Source: Alphaproteobacteria bacterium
GTDB lineage: Bacteria; Pseudomonadota; Alphaproteobacteria; UBA828
Assembly: GCA_022826345.1 (NCBI GenBank)
Contig: JAJDVB010000052.1
Span: forward strand, 1-16,837
DNA length: 16,837 bases
Direction: 5' to 3'
The notes below the pieces were generated by a model that was not told where the DNA came from, ran no database searches, and was given only the letters and a program-made list of their open reading frames with translations. Made by a program: the position numbers and the translations under genes. Each line of letters begins with the position of its first letter. Positions within the stretch are counted from its first letter, which is position 1. Shown here in pieces: positions 5,888 to 12,682 of this stretch.

Positions 5888-6162
5888 TACTCTTCGTCTT
5901 CCAATCCAAGCACCCGGCGGCTCAGCGCCGAATCGTGAAAGGCGGCAATCATCGCTTCGGCCTCCTCCGGGGAGGCGTCCTTGATCCCAAGGCGCTGGCG
6001 GTCCGCTTCTAGCTTGTCGAAGTCGATACCACCGCGCCTCGCGCAACGCACGAGCTCGACGACCGGCTCGCCATGCTTGGTGATGACCACGCGTTTGCCG
6101 TTCTGAGCGTCCTTGACGAGCTTTGAGAGGTGCGCTTTCGCGTCCCGCAAGGCGTATTCCAT
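5887..6162 (-). CDS. Phd/YefM-type antitoxin of the VapC pair
   Basis: 91 aa, ATG at 6160-6162, stop TAG at 5889-5887 sharing one base with the toxin start. It binds DNA as a dimer and neutralises the PIN toxin with its C-terminal tail. Visible: the Phd/YefM opening MEYALRDAKAHLSKLVKDAQ, then GKRVVITKHGEPVVELV (residues 22-38), and a charged, helical C-terminal half ending in LGLEDEE that should wrap the toxin. The long open frame upstream of the ATG is a shadow of the LLM gene. No clear Shine-Dalgarno. Such antitoxins normally repress their own promoter; TGTG-GT-CACA (arms of 4 bp) lies in the 107-bp upstream region (rightmost part) and could be part of the operator, weakly supported. Confidence 0.9.
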   Translation of the reverse strand: MEYALRDAKAHLSKLVKDAQNGKRVVITKHGEPVVELVRCARRGGIDFDKLEADRQRLGIKDASPEEAEAMIAAFHDSALSRRVLGLEDEE

Positions 6163-6269
6163 GGCCGGTGCTTTCAATGGCCCGAGCGATCTTCGGACCC
6201 TACGCCACGGTGTGTTCAGACGCAAGACTACAGTGTGACCACAATGTCTGATTGTTCGGAAATGGGGGA

Positions 6270-7301
6270 CTATCGGAACTGCGGCATGACCTCGCTGGCG
6301 AAGAGCTCGGCCGAGGCCATCGCGTCGGCGCCGCTCACCCCCGGCATGTGCATCCAGCAGATCATCTCGCTCGGGTTCACCGCCGCTTGGTAGTCCTGGA
6401 TGCGGCGGATCGCGAACTCCGGGTCGCCGATGATGTAGCGGTCCTTGAAGGTCGCGAACGCCACCTCGGTGGGGTCGTCGATCACGCTGCCGTCGTCCCG
6501 CCGCAGCACCCGGTCGCCGGCGGCCGACGCGGCGCCGTAGAGCTCGCGGTAGAGGTAATCCACGGCGGGGGCGGCCTTGGCCTCCGCCTCCGCCATGGTC
6601 GGCGCGACGAACACCTGGCGGATAACCGGCCGCTCCGGAATCTCCCAGCCGGCGTCGTTGGCGGCCGCCTCGTAGGGCCGGTAATGCTCCTCCAGCTCGG
6701 CGAGCCCGTGGCGCGGCGACATGATCTGCACGCAGCGACGCGCCGCCGCCCGGCGCAGCGAGCCGGGCGCCGAGACCCCGTACCAGATGGGCGGATGCGG
6801 GCTTTGCACCGGCTTCGGCGTCACCCGCCCTTCCGGCACCCGGTAGTAGCGCCCCTCGAAGGAGAACGGCTCCCCGGTCCAGGCCTGGATCATCAGGTCC
6901 AGCGCCTCCTCGAAACGGCCGACGCGCTCCTCCCTTGGCACGCCGTGTGCGGTGAACTCCTGCGAGACGTAGCCCGGCGCCACGCCGAAGACGAAGCGCC
7001 CGCCCGAGAGGTTGTCGATCACCGCGATATCCTCGGCGAGCCTGAGCGGCGCGTAGAGCGGCACCAGCAGCACCGCCGTACCGATCCGCATCCGCTCGGT
7101 GACCGCCGCGGCCCCTGCCATCGCCACCAGCGGACCGGGGCAGAAGCCGTCCTTCTGGACATGGTGGGAGCACTGGAAGGCCGAGACGTAGCCCAGCTCC
7201 TCCGCCCGCGGCAGGCAGCGCAGCATGTCCTGGTAGGTTTCCTGGCTCGCGATGCCGCTCTCCGGCGGTACCTGGTGAGCGAAGAGCAGACCGAACTTCA
7301 T
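6270..7301 (-). CDS. LLM class flavin-dependent monooxygenase (bacterial luciferase-like)
   Basis: 343 aa from the ATG at 7299-7301, which has GAGGA seven bases upstream; a longer frame continues into the SDR gene and is rejected. TIM-barrel flavoproteins of this family use reduced FMN (or F420) to oxygenate or reduce small substrates. Visible: MKFGLLFAHQ opening strand; FQCSHHVQKDGFCPGPLVAM, the His-containing active-site loop seen in luciferase-type oxygenases; IGTAVLLVPLYAPLRLAEDI; LSGGRFVFGVAPGY (residues about 100-113), the conserved R-x-x-G-x-G-x-G region; and the C-terminal flavin-binding part with PPIWYGVSAPGS. Last gene of the PPOX-SDR-LLM operon, 34 bp after the SDR. The reduced flavin must come from a reductase outside these genes unless the PPOX protein serves. 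Substrate unknown. Confidence 0.92.
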   Translation of the reverse strand: MKFGLLFAHQVPPESGIASQETYQDMLRCLPRAEELGYVSAFQCSHHVQKDGFCPGPLVAMAGAAAVTERMRIGTAVLLVPLYAPLRLAEDIAVIDNLSGGRFVFGVAPGYVSQEFTAHGVPREERVGRFEEALDLMIQAWTGEPFSFEGRYYRVPEGRVTPKPVQSPHPPIWYGVSAPGSLRRAAARRCVQIMSPRHGLAELEEHYRPYEAAANDAGWEIPERPVIRQVFVAPTMAEAEAKAAPAVDYLYRELYGAASAAGDRVLRRDDGSVIDDPTEVAFATFKDRYIIGDPEFAIRRIQDYQAAVNPSEMICWMHMPGVSGADAMASAELFASEVMPQFR

Positions 7302-7335
7302 CGCGCCGTCCTCGTCGTGTCTGCGGTCTCGAGCG

Positions 7336-8094
7336 TCAGGCGTGGGTGTCCGAGAACGCAGCACCCGAGATGCCGGAGAGCCAGCCGTCGTCCACGCGCA
7401 GGTTGGTGCCGTGGATATGGGCGGCATCGTCGGAGCAGAGGAAGAGCACGGCTGCGGCGATGTTTTCGGGCTCCATGTAGCCCTTGCGGGTGGCCAGCAT
7501 ACGGGCGAGACCGGCGTTGAAGGCGTCATCGGTCCATTGGTGCTCGGTCATCTGCGTGCGGATGAAGCCGGGTCCCACCGCATTGACGTTGATGCCGTCG
7601 GGCGCGAGCGCCATGGCCAATGCCTGTGTGAGGTTGAGGAGCCCGCCCTTCGCCGCGCAGTAGGCCTGGGCGGTGCCAAATCCCTGGATCGCGGCGATCG
7701 ACGTGATGTTGACGACGCGCCCGCCGCCGCGCGTGCGCATCTGCGGCGCCACCGCCTGAATCAGGAAGAACACGCCCTTCAGGTTGATGTCGACGTTGCG
7801 GTCCCAGATCTCCTCCGTGGTCTCGTCGAACGACGACTGCTCGAACACGCCGACGCAGTTGGCGAGCAGGTCGATCGGGCCGAGATCGGCCTCCACCTCG
7901 ACAGCGAGCCGCTGGCACTCCGCGACGCTGCTGAGGTCGACCTGATAACACCGTGCGCCTGCGACCGGGCTCTCGCCCGCGACCGCGTCCGCCAACGCCA
8001 GCACGGCTCCCTCGGCGGCGAAACGCTCGGCGACCTTGCGGCCGATGCCGCCCATCGCGCCCGTGATCAGTGCCCGCTTGCCTTCTAGCCTCAT
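7336..8094 (-). CDS. Short-chain dehydrogenase/reductase (SDR), classical type
   Basis: 252 aa, ATG at 8092-8094 with AGGGGAG seven bases upstream. NAD(P)-dependent oxidation of an alcohol or reduction of a ketone in the cytosol. Visible: cofactor loop TGAMGGIG (11-18); Asp36 at the end of the second strand, which usually favours NAD over NADP; ANCVG at 78-82 in place of the standard NNAG; and catalytic tetrad Asn104, Ser132, Tyr145 and Lys149 (YCAAK). The GPGFIRT segment after the active site is standard. It sits between the PPOX gene (34-bp gap) and the LLM gene (34-bp gap). An SDR downstream of an oxygenase usually processes the hydroxylated product; here the order in the pathway cannot be fixed. 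The family is too broad to name a substrate. Confidence 0.95.
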   Translation of the reverse strand: MRLEGKRALITGAMGGIGRKVAERFAAEGAVLALADAVAGESPVAGARCYQVDLSSVAECQRLAVEVEADLGPIDLLANCVGVFEQSSFDETTEEIWDRNVDINLKGVFFLIQAVAPQMRTRGGGRVVNITSIAAIQGFGTAQAYCAAKGGLLNLTQALAMALAPDGINVNAVGPGFIRTQMTEHQWTDDAFNAGLARMLATRKGYMEPENIAAAVLFLCSDDAAHIHGTNLRVDDGWLSGISGAAFSDTHA

Positions 8095-8128
8095 CGCTCA
8101 ACTCCCCTCGTCGTAGCGCTGGCAGCGC

Positions 8129-8524
8129 CTATTCCATGAGCGCAACCTTCTCCGGCGCGATCCTGACGATCACGCGCTGCTCGCCCTCCTGCCGGTAGGG
8201 ATAGCTGTCCAGGTCCAGGTACTTCTTGGCCATCGCGTCGATGTGCGCGTCGGCGCCCTCGTGCTCCATCGCCACCACGCGGCCCTGGATCATGGCCTGC
8301 TGGTAAGGGTTCTCCATGTCGAACACGGCGATCGCGACCCGCGCGTCGCGGCGCATGTTCTTGGGTTTCACCCGCCCCTCCGCCGTGTTGAAGACGATGT
8401 GCGGGCCGTCGGTGTGAATCCAGATGACCGACGCCTGGGGCCGCCCGTCCCCCATCACGGTTGCCACGGTCGCAAAATTCTTCCCGTCCAGCAGCCGTCT
8501 GGCCAGATCCGGCAACTCAACCAT
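8129..8524 (-). CDS. PPOX-class split-barrel flavin/F420-binding protein
   Basis: 131 aa from the ATG at 8522-8524 (a GTG one codon earlier is the alternative), with AGGGAG seven bases upstream. Pyridoxamine-5'-phosphate oxidase-like fold, binding FMN or F420 and acting as a small reductase or oxidase. Visible: ATVATVMGDGRPQASVIWIH (first strands, residues 18-37); FNTAEGRVKPKNMRRDARVA (45-64), where the R-x-K-x-x-N-x-R-R-D pattern contacts the cofactor phosphate; and VMGDGRPQ typical of the class. Annotated relatives are often called PPOX class F420-dependent oxidoreductase, but whether this host makes F420 is unknown. First gene of the leftward operon with the SDR and LLM, and therefore possibly the flavin or F420 partner of the LLM enzyme. 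Confidence 0.9.
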   Translation of the reverse strand: MVELPDLARRLLDGKNFATVATVMGDGRPQASVIWIHTDGPHIVFNTAEGRVKPKNMRRDARVAIAVFDMENPYQQAMIQGRVVAMEHEGADAHIDAMAKKYLDLDSYPYRQEGEQRVIVRIAPEKVALME

Positions 8525-8650
8525 CACGCTTCTCCCTCTCCGTCCCGCCGCAGCGGCGCCACCATACAGGCGGCGCGCAACCTTAGCACGCCCCGGCGGC
8601 GGCCTTAGTCGCGGCGCCGCACGGGTGCGATCGATAGCTCCCAGTGCTCA

Positions 8651-8699
8651 ATTTATTGTTGTTTATCGACCGCCTGCCGCACGATTTTCAACAATAAAT
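8651..8699. promoter_or_regulatory. Perfect 11-bp inverted repeat bracketing a leftward promoter
   Basis: ATTTATTGTTG (8651-8661) and CAACAATAAAT (8689-8699) are exact inverted copies separated by 27 nt. Between and across them lies a leftward promoter-like pair: TTGAAA (8691-8686 on the minus strand) and GATAAA (8667-8662) with an 18-nt spacer, giving a start near 8655 and a leader of about 130 nt to the PPOX gene. One arm overlaps the -35 and the other the start region, as expected of a repressor operator. The arms are AT-rich in a GC-rich surround. A stem-loop terminator for the TauD gene is less likely, because the stem is A/T-rich and lacks a T run. Confidence 0.55.
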
Positions 8700-8727
8700 C
8701 AGCCCGCTTGGCCAACCTGCCGTAGCC

Positions 8728-9597
8728 TCACGCGACCCACTCGTTGGCCTCGTCGCTGTCACCCGCGACGGTGGTTCGCACCATGCGGCGCGGCTGGTCG
8801 GCCGGATGGCCCAGACCCCGGTGCAGCACGCAGCGGTTGTCCCAGATCACCAGGTCGCCCACCTGCCACTTGTGGATGTGAATGCGGGGCGGCCGGCAGG
8901 CCTCGACACAGAGCTCCTCCAGGAGCCTGCGGCTCTCGTCGTGGTCCTCGCCCACGATGTGGCTGGCATGGCGGCCGATGTAGAGGTTGCGCCGCCCCGT
9001 CGCCGGATGGGTGCGGATCACCGGCTGCTCTACCGGCGGCAGCGCGTCCCACTCGTCCTGGGTGATGCCGCCCATGCCGCCGACCTTGCCCTGGCTGTAG
9101 GCGTAGCTGTGCACGGCGACCTTGTCCGTGAGCCAGTCCCGCATGGCGGCATCGAGGGCGTCGTAGGCCGCGCGCATGTCGGCAAAGGCAGTCTCGCCGC
9201 CGGTCCTGGGCACGATCTTCGCCGTCAATAACGAGGCCTTGGCCGGGATGCGCTTGTAAGAGCTGTCGGTGTGCCAGTAGTTGTTGCCCTTCAGCAGCCT
9301 GCCCGTGTCGCTGTCGGTGCCCCAGAGCGTGCCGTCCTTCTTGACGTTGGAGAGGTGGATGATCGCCGGGTCGCCCTGCGTGTGGGTCTTGGTGAGGCTC
9401 CGCTCCAGCGGGCCGAAGTGCTGGCTGAAATCGACCTGCTCCTTCTCCGAGAGGTGCTGACCGGGGAAGATCAGCACCGCATGGTCGTGCCACGCCTCCT
9501 CGATGGCCGCGAACGCCTCATCGTCCAGCGCGTTCAGCCGGACGTTGCTGACCACCGCGCCGAGGGTGGCATCGGTCGGCGTGATTTCCGGCGTCAT
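8728..9597 (-). CDS. TauD/TfdA family Fe(II)/2-oxoglutarate dioxygenase
   Basis: 289 aa, ATG at 9595-9597 with GGGGAGGG upstream. Couples oxidative decarboxylation of 2-oxoglutarate to hydroxylation of a substrate, often releasing sulfite or cleaving an ether. Visible: WHTDSSY with His109 and Asp111, His259 in VLHRG, Arg274 in PRRMVRTTVAG for the 2-oxoglutarate carboxylate, and GGETAFADMRAAY (133-145) after the barrel core. Residue spacing is close to that of TfdA (2,4-D dioxygenase) and to many alphaproteobacterial TauD-like proteins. It is 31 bp downstream of the MR/MLE gene on the same strand and almost certainly cotranscribed. Substrate unknown; neither taurine nor 2,4-D can be claimed. 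Confidence 0.95.
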   Translation of the reverse strand: MTPEITPTDATLGAVVSNVRLNALDDEAFAAIEEAWHDHAVLIFPGQHLSEKEQVDFSQHFGPLERSLTKTHTQGDPAIIHLSNVKKDGTLWGTDSDTGRLLKGNNYWHTDSSYKRIPAKASLLTAKIVPRTGGETAFADMRAAYDALDAAMRDWLTDKVAVHSYAYSQGKVGGMGGITQDEWDALPPVEQPVIRTHPATGRRNLYIGRHASHIVGEDHDESRRLLEELCVEACRPPRIHIHKWQVGDLVIWDNRCVLHRGLGHPADQPRRMVRTTVAGDSDEANEWVA

Positions 9598-9628
9598 GGC
9601 ACCCTCCCCTCGCCTTGGCCTCTCCGCC

Positions 9629-10783
9629 CTATTCCCTGGCCCAGCCGGGAATGTAGCAGGGCCCCGGAATCGCCGGATAGCGCTCCAGCACCGTCTCGTC
9701 GATCTCGATGCCGATACCCGGCCCGTCCGGCGGCTCGATATGGCCGTCGACGACGCCCGTGTAGCCCTTGGCGAGGTCGGTGCGGAACGGGTTCACCGCC
9801 GCCACGTCCGCCTCGTAGATCAGCCCGTTCGGGATCGCGCACAGCAGGTGCGCGTTGCCGGCGGCGCTCAGGATGCTGTGGCTGGTGTGCGGCGCCATCG
9901 GGATGTGCCAGGCGGCGGCCATGTCGGAGATCTTCTTGAGCTCGCTGAGCCCGCCCGACTTGCAGAAGTCCGCCTGACAGATGGAGATCGCCCGCGCCTC
10001 GAAGAGCGCGCGGAAGGCCGGCCTGCCGTAGTGGTTCTCGCCGGCCGCGATGGGGATCGCGGTGCGCGTGCGAAGCTCCGCATAGGCCGGGATGTTGTCC
10101 GGCGTGAACGGCTCCTCCAGCCAGTACACCCGGTTCTCCTCGCAGTAGCGCAGCACCTCCGGGATATCGAGCAGGTCGTAGCGGGTGGCGGCATCGACCG
10201 CGATGTCGAGATCGTCGCCGAAGGTCTTGCGGATGTGGCCGACCCGCATGGCGTCCCGCGTTGGGTGGTCGCCCACCCGCATCTTGATCGCCGTGTAGCC
10301 TTCGGCGACCAGCGCTGTGACCTCTTTCTCCAGCTCTTCCGGTGGCTTGAAGCCCAGACTTAAACCGCCGGCATAAGCGCGGATGCGCTTCTTTGAGCCG
10401 CCCAGCAGCCGGTAGACCGGCTGCCCCAGCAGCTTACCCTTGAGATCCCAGAGCGCGTTGTCGATGCCCGCGAGCGCCGTGATGCTGCCGGCGCCGAGCC
10501 CGTGGGTGACGATCTGCTGACGCTCGAGCCGGTGCCAAATGCCTTCGCTGTCCAGCGGGTCGGCGCCGATGATGAGCGAGCCAAGACCGTCCTGGATCAC
10601 CGTCGCCATCGCCGTGGGATTCTGGCCGTGATGGGCCTCGCCCAGGCCGACCGCGCCGCCCTCGTCCGTGATCCGCACCAGCACGATGTCGCGCTTGGTG
10701 TTGGTGCCGAGGCCCAGGCGCACGAAGTTGCTCTCGAACGGGCACGAATGCGCGCTCGCGCGAACCTCGACAATCTTCGCCAT
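9629..10783 (-). CDS. Mandelate racemase/muconate lactonizing enzyme family (enolase superfamily)
   Basis: 384 aa from the ATG at 10781-10783, behind GGGGAGGAAGAAGGG; the frame extends further upstream but that start has no such site. The family abstracts a proton alpha to a carboxylate with Mg, giving racemisation, dehydration or cycloisomerisation. Visible: N-terminal capping domain (1-130); Lys167-Met-Arg169 on barrel strand 2 (a K-x-R in place of K-x-K); Mg ligands Asp197, Glu223 (WLEEPF) and Glu249 (AAGENHYG); and the Asp272/His299 dyad (QADFCKSGG and PHTSHS), the mandelate-racemase-type base pair. This set points to the MR subgroup rather than MLE, for example an acid-sugar or hydroxy-acid dehydratase or racemase. 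First gene of the pair with the TauD dioxygenase. Substrate not predictable. Confidence 0.95.
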   Translation of the reverse strand: MAKIVEVRASAHSCPFESNFVRLGLGTNTKRDIVLVRITDEGGAVGLGEAHHGQNPTAMATVIQDGLGSLIIGADPLDSEGIWHRLERQQIVTHGLGAGSITALAGIDNALWDLKGKLLGQPVYRLLGGSKKRIRAYAGGLSLGFKPPEELEKEVTALVAEGYTAIKMRVGDHPTRDAMRVGHIRKTFGDDLDIAVDAATRYDLLDIPEVLRYCEENRVYWLEEPFTPDNIPAYAELRTRTAIPIAAGENHYGRPAFRALFEARAISICQADFCKSGGLSELKKISDMAAAWHIPMAPHTSHSILSAAGNAHLLCAIPNGLIYEADVAAVNPFRTDLAKGYTGVVDGHIEPPDGPGIGIEIDETVLERYPAIPGPCYIPGWARE

Positions 10784-11041
10784 CCCTTCTTCCTCCCCTG
10801 TCGTCGGCCACGGCGGTAGCGCGCCGAAGCTATGCCGCGGCGGGGCCGCCCGCAAGCCGCGCCTTCCCTCCCGCCTCCTCATCCCGCGCGCACGCCCCTG
10901 AAGGCACGCGCCACCCCATTGAAACCTGAAGAAACCTGAGCCGTCGCGGCCAAAAAATTGATCGACGAATCTGAATCGTATGGCTCAATTCCGAGAGCTA
11001 AACGGTCAATTCGATTCACATGATTCATAAGGGGTGTCGCG
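10784..11041. other. Divergent intergenic region with direct repeat and GANTC cluster
   Basis: 258 bp between the leftward MR gene and the rightward nuclease gene, so it should carry both promoters. It contains a 10-bp direct repeat GAAACCTGA(A/G) at 10921-10930 and 10931-10940, and an A-tract CAAAAAATTG (10951-10960). Four GANTC sites lie in the last 80 bp and are listed separately. I see no sigma-70 pair with good spacing for either gene. Confidence 0.5.
10967..11026. promoter_or_regulatory. Cluster of four GANTC sites upstream of the nuclease gene
   Basis: GAATC at 10967 and 10973, GATTC at 11013 and 11022. TGAATCG (10972-10978) and CGATTCA (11012-11018) form a perfect inverted 7-mer pair. 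GANTC is the target of the CcrM adenine methyltransferase of many Alphaproteobacteria, where site clusters in promoters can tie expression to replication. The presence of CcrM in this host is assumed, not seen. The cluster ends 16 bp before the start codon. Confidence 0.4.
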
Positions 11042-11836
11042 ATGACACGAGCACACGGGCTCCCAGGCCGCACGGCGACCATGGCGCTTGCCGCACTTGC
11101 GATCTTAGCCGCAGGCATCGCCGTTGGTGGTCAGGCCTTGGGCGCAGAGACCTGGCGCGGCCTCGCGATCGCGCCGGAGCATCGCTGCGCGCCATACGAC
11201 CGGGACGACTACCGCTATCCGCGGTCGGTCGAGGACAAGATCGTGGCCACCATGGGAGGCAGGGTCTACGGGCCCTACACGGGGCGGCACTACTCGACCA
11301 CGCGACAAACCGACATCGAGCACATCGTCGCCGTCTCCGAGGCTCATGACAGCGGGCTCTGCGCCGCCGGCCCCGATCTTCGGCGGCACTTTGCTTCCGA
11401 CCTGCTCAACCTGACCCTGGCAGCGCCCGAGGTGAACCGCTGCGGAAGCGGCGGAAAATGCGCCTTCGATTTCGCGGAATGGCTGCCGCCGATGAACCGC
11501 TGCTGGTACGCGGCGCGTATCGTCGCGGTCAAGCGCGCGTACGCTTTGACTGTCGACCGGCGTGAGGCTGCCGCGCTCGAACGGGTTCTTTCGGGCTGCG
11601 AATCCACCGAGATGATCTTCACCACATCGCTGGCGATCGAGCCCACCCGCACCGCCTCGGACACACGGACTCGCACCGTCTCGGCGTCCGACGTGCTCGC
11701 TCTCTATGACGACAATCGCAACGGCCGCATCACCTGCGCGGAGGCGCGACATCACGGCATCGCGCCCGTGCCGCGCGACCATCCGGCCTATCGCTACATG
11801 CGCGACGGGGACGGCGACGGCGTGGTCTGCGAATAG
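11042..11836 (+). CDS. Exported HNH-family nuclease with C-terminal Excalibur Ca-binding domain
   Basis: 264 aa, ATG at 11042 with AAGGGG seven bases upstream. Predicted secreted or periplasmic DNase of the DUF1524/GmrSD-HNH type. Visible: an N-terminal signal peptide with hydrophobic core at residues 13-30 and likely cleavage after ALG (residue 34); HNH motif DIEHIVAVSEAHDSG (Asp91, Glu93, His94) followed by LLNLTLAAPEVN (Asn123, Asn132), the order expected of a beta-beta-alpha-metal nuclease; several Cys residues (49, 107, 134, 140, 154, 186) suitable for disulfides outside the cytoplasm; and a C-terminal Excalibur-like segment, ALYDDNRNGRITCAEA then MRDGDGDGVVCE, whose D-x-D-x-D-G loop binds calcium. 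It stands alone between divergent and downstream units. Such enzymes may serve DNA scavenging, biofilm turnover or competition. Confidence 0.9.
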   Translation: MTRAHGLPGRTATMALAALAILAAGIAVGGQALGAETWRGLAIAPEHRCAPYDRDDYRYPRSVEDKIVATMGGRVYGPYTGRHYSTTRQTDIEHIVAVSEAHDSGLCAAGPDLRRHFASDLLNLTLAAPEVNRCGSGGKCAFDFAEWLPPMNRCWYAARIVAVKRAYALTVDRREAAALERVLSGCESTEMIFTTSLAIEPTRTASDTRTRTVSASDVLALYDDNRNGRITCAEARHHGIAPVPRDHPAYRYMRDGDGDGVVCE

Positions 11837-11897
11837 AGGCCGGCGTTTGGTGCCTGTGCGAGAATGCCGGCACCAAGACTGGAGGCGGGAGCACGCC

Positions 11898-12584
11898 ATG
11901 GAGCCGGCCAGGATTCCCCAGCGCGTCATCGATCGTGTGCTGCGCCGGCGCGGCCGGCTTCACGCCTACGAGAGCCTGGACGCGGCGCGCACGGCGCTCC
12001 TGGTGGTGGACCTACAGGTCCACTTCATGCGCGAGGGCAGCCCGTCCGAGATCCCGCACGCAAGGGCGATCGTGCCCACGGTCAACCGCCTCGCCGCCGC
12101 GCTCCGGGCCATGGGCGGCCATGTCGTCTGGGTGGTCTCCACCTACGGCCCGGAGGCGGACAGGAACTGGACCAACCTCGACACCATCCTGGGCGAAGAG
12201 GCGGCGGCGGTCTTCCGCGCCGGCCTCAGCGAGGGGACGGAAAGCCACGCGATCTGGCCCGCGCTCGACGCGCGCGACTCCGATCCCGTTGTCCACAAGA
12301 ACCGCTTCGGCGGCTTCATCGGCAGCCAGGGGCGTCTCGAGCGCGTGCTGCACGATCTCGGGGTCGACACGGTCCTGGTCGTCGGCACCGTCACCAACGT
12401 CTGCTGCGAGACCACGGCCCGCGAGGCCGCCGCCTACGACTTCAAGACGGTCATGATCTCGGACGCCAACGGCGGCCGCTCGGCGGAAGAGGACGCCTGG
12501 ACCTACGCCGTCTGCCTCGCGTCTTACGGCGACGTGATGACCGCCGACGAGGCGATAGAACGCCTGGGACCACCAACCCGATAG
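11898..12584 (+). CDS. Isochorismatase-like cysteine hydrolase (amidohydrolase)
   Basis: 228 aa from the ATG at 11898, with GGGAG six bases upstream; the open frame extends back into the nuclease gene and is not used. The superfamily contains amidohydrolases such as RutB, biuret hydrolase, nicotinamidase and N-carbamoylsarcosine amidase, all using a Cys nucleophile. Visible: Asp38 (LLVVDLQ), Lys134 (VVHKNRFGGF) and Cys169 in TNVCCETTAR, preceded by the cis-peptide region GTVTN; Cys170 replaces the usual Val. The triad is complete, so it should be active; true isochorismate hydrolysis is unlikely in this context. First gene of a likely operon with hydantoinase B (98-bp gap) and an LLM monooxygenase. 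It probably hydrolyses an amide or carbamoyl intermediate. Confidence 0.93.
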   Translation: MEPARIPQRVIDRVLRRRGRLHAYESLDAARTALLVVDLQVHFMREGSPSEIPHARAIVPTVNRLAAALRAMGGHVVWVVSTYGPEADRNWTNLDTILGEEAAAVFRAGLSEGTESHAIWPALDARDSDPVVHKNRFGGFIGSQGRLERVLHDLGVDTVLVVGTVTNVCCETTAREAAAYDFKTVMISDANGGRSAEEDAWTYAVCLASYGDVMTADEAIERLGPPTR

Positions 12585-12682
12585 CCCACAACTGCCACGG
12601 CCACAGTGCGCGCGACGCGCTCAGCCGCGGGTCGCTTGCGCGATACCGGAGCCTCGGGAACAATCCCGCGCCGGGAGGGACC

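Noticed and set aside
5887..7173. A 428-codon minus-strand frame covering the antitoxin and most of the LLM gene
   Set aside because: Only its last 91 codons code (the antitoxin). The rest is out of frame with the LLM gene and has low-complexity Arg/Gly/Ala content.
8651..8699. Rho-independent terminator of the TauD gene
   Set aside because: The 11-bp stem is mostly A/T with a 27-nt loop and no T run, so it would be a poor terminator; a regulatory site fits better.
10879..11118. 79-codon minus-strand frame upstream of the MR gene
   Set aside because: It overlaps the nuclease signal-peptide region and the intergenic promoter region, with no motif or convincing start site.
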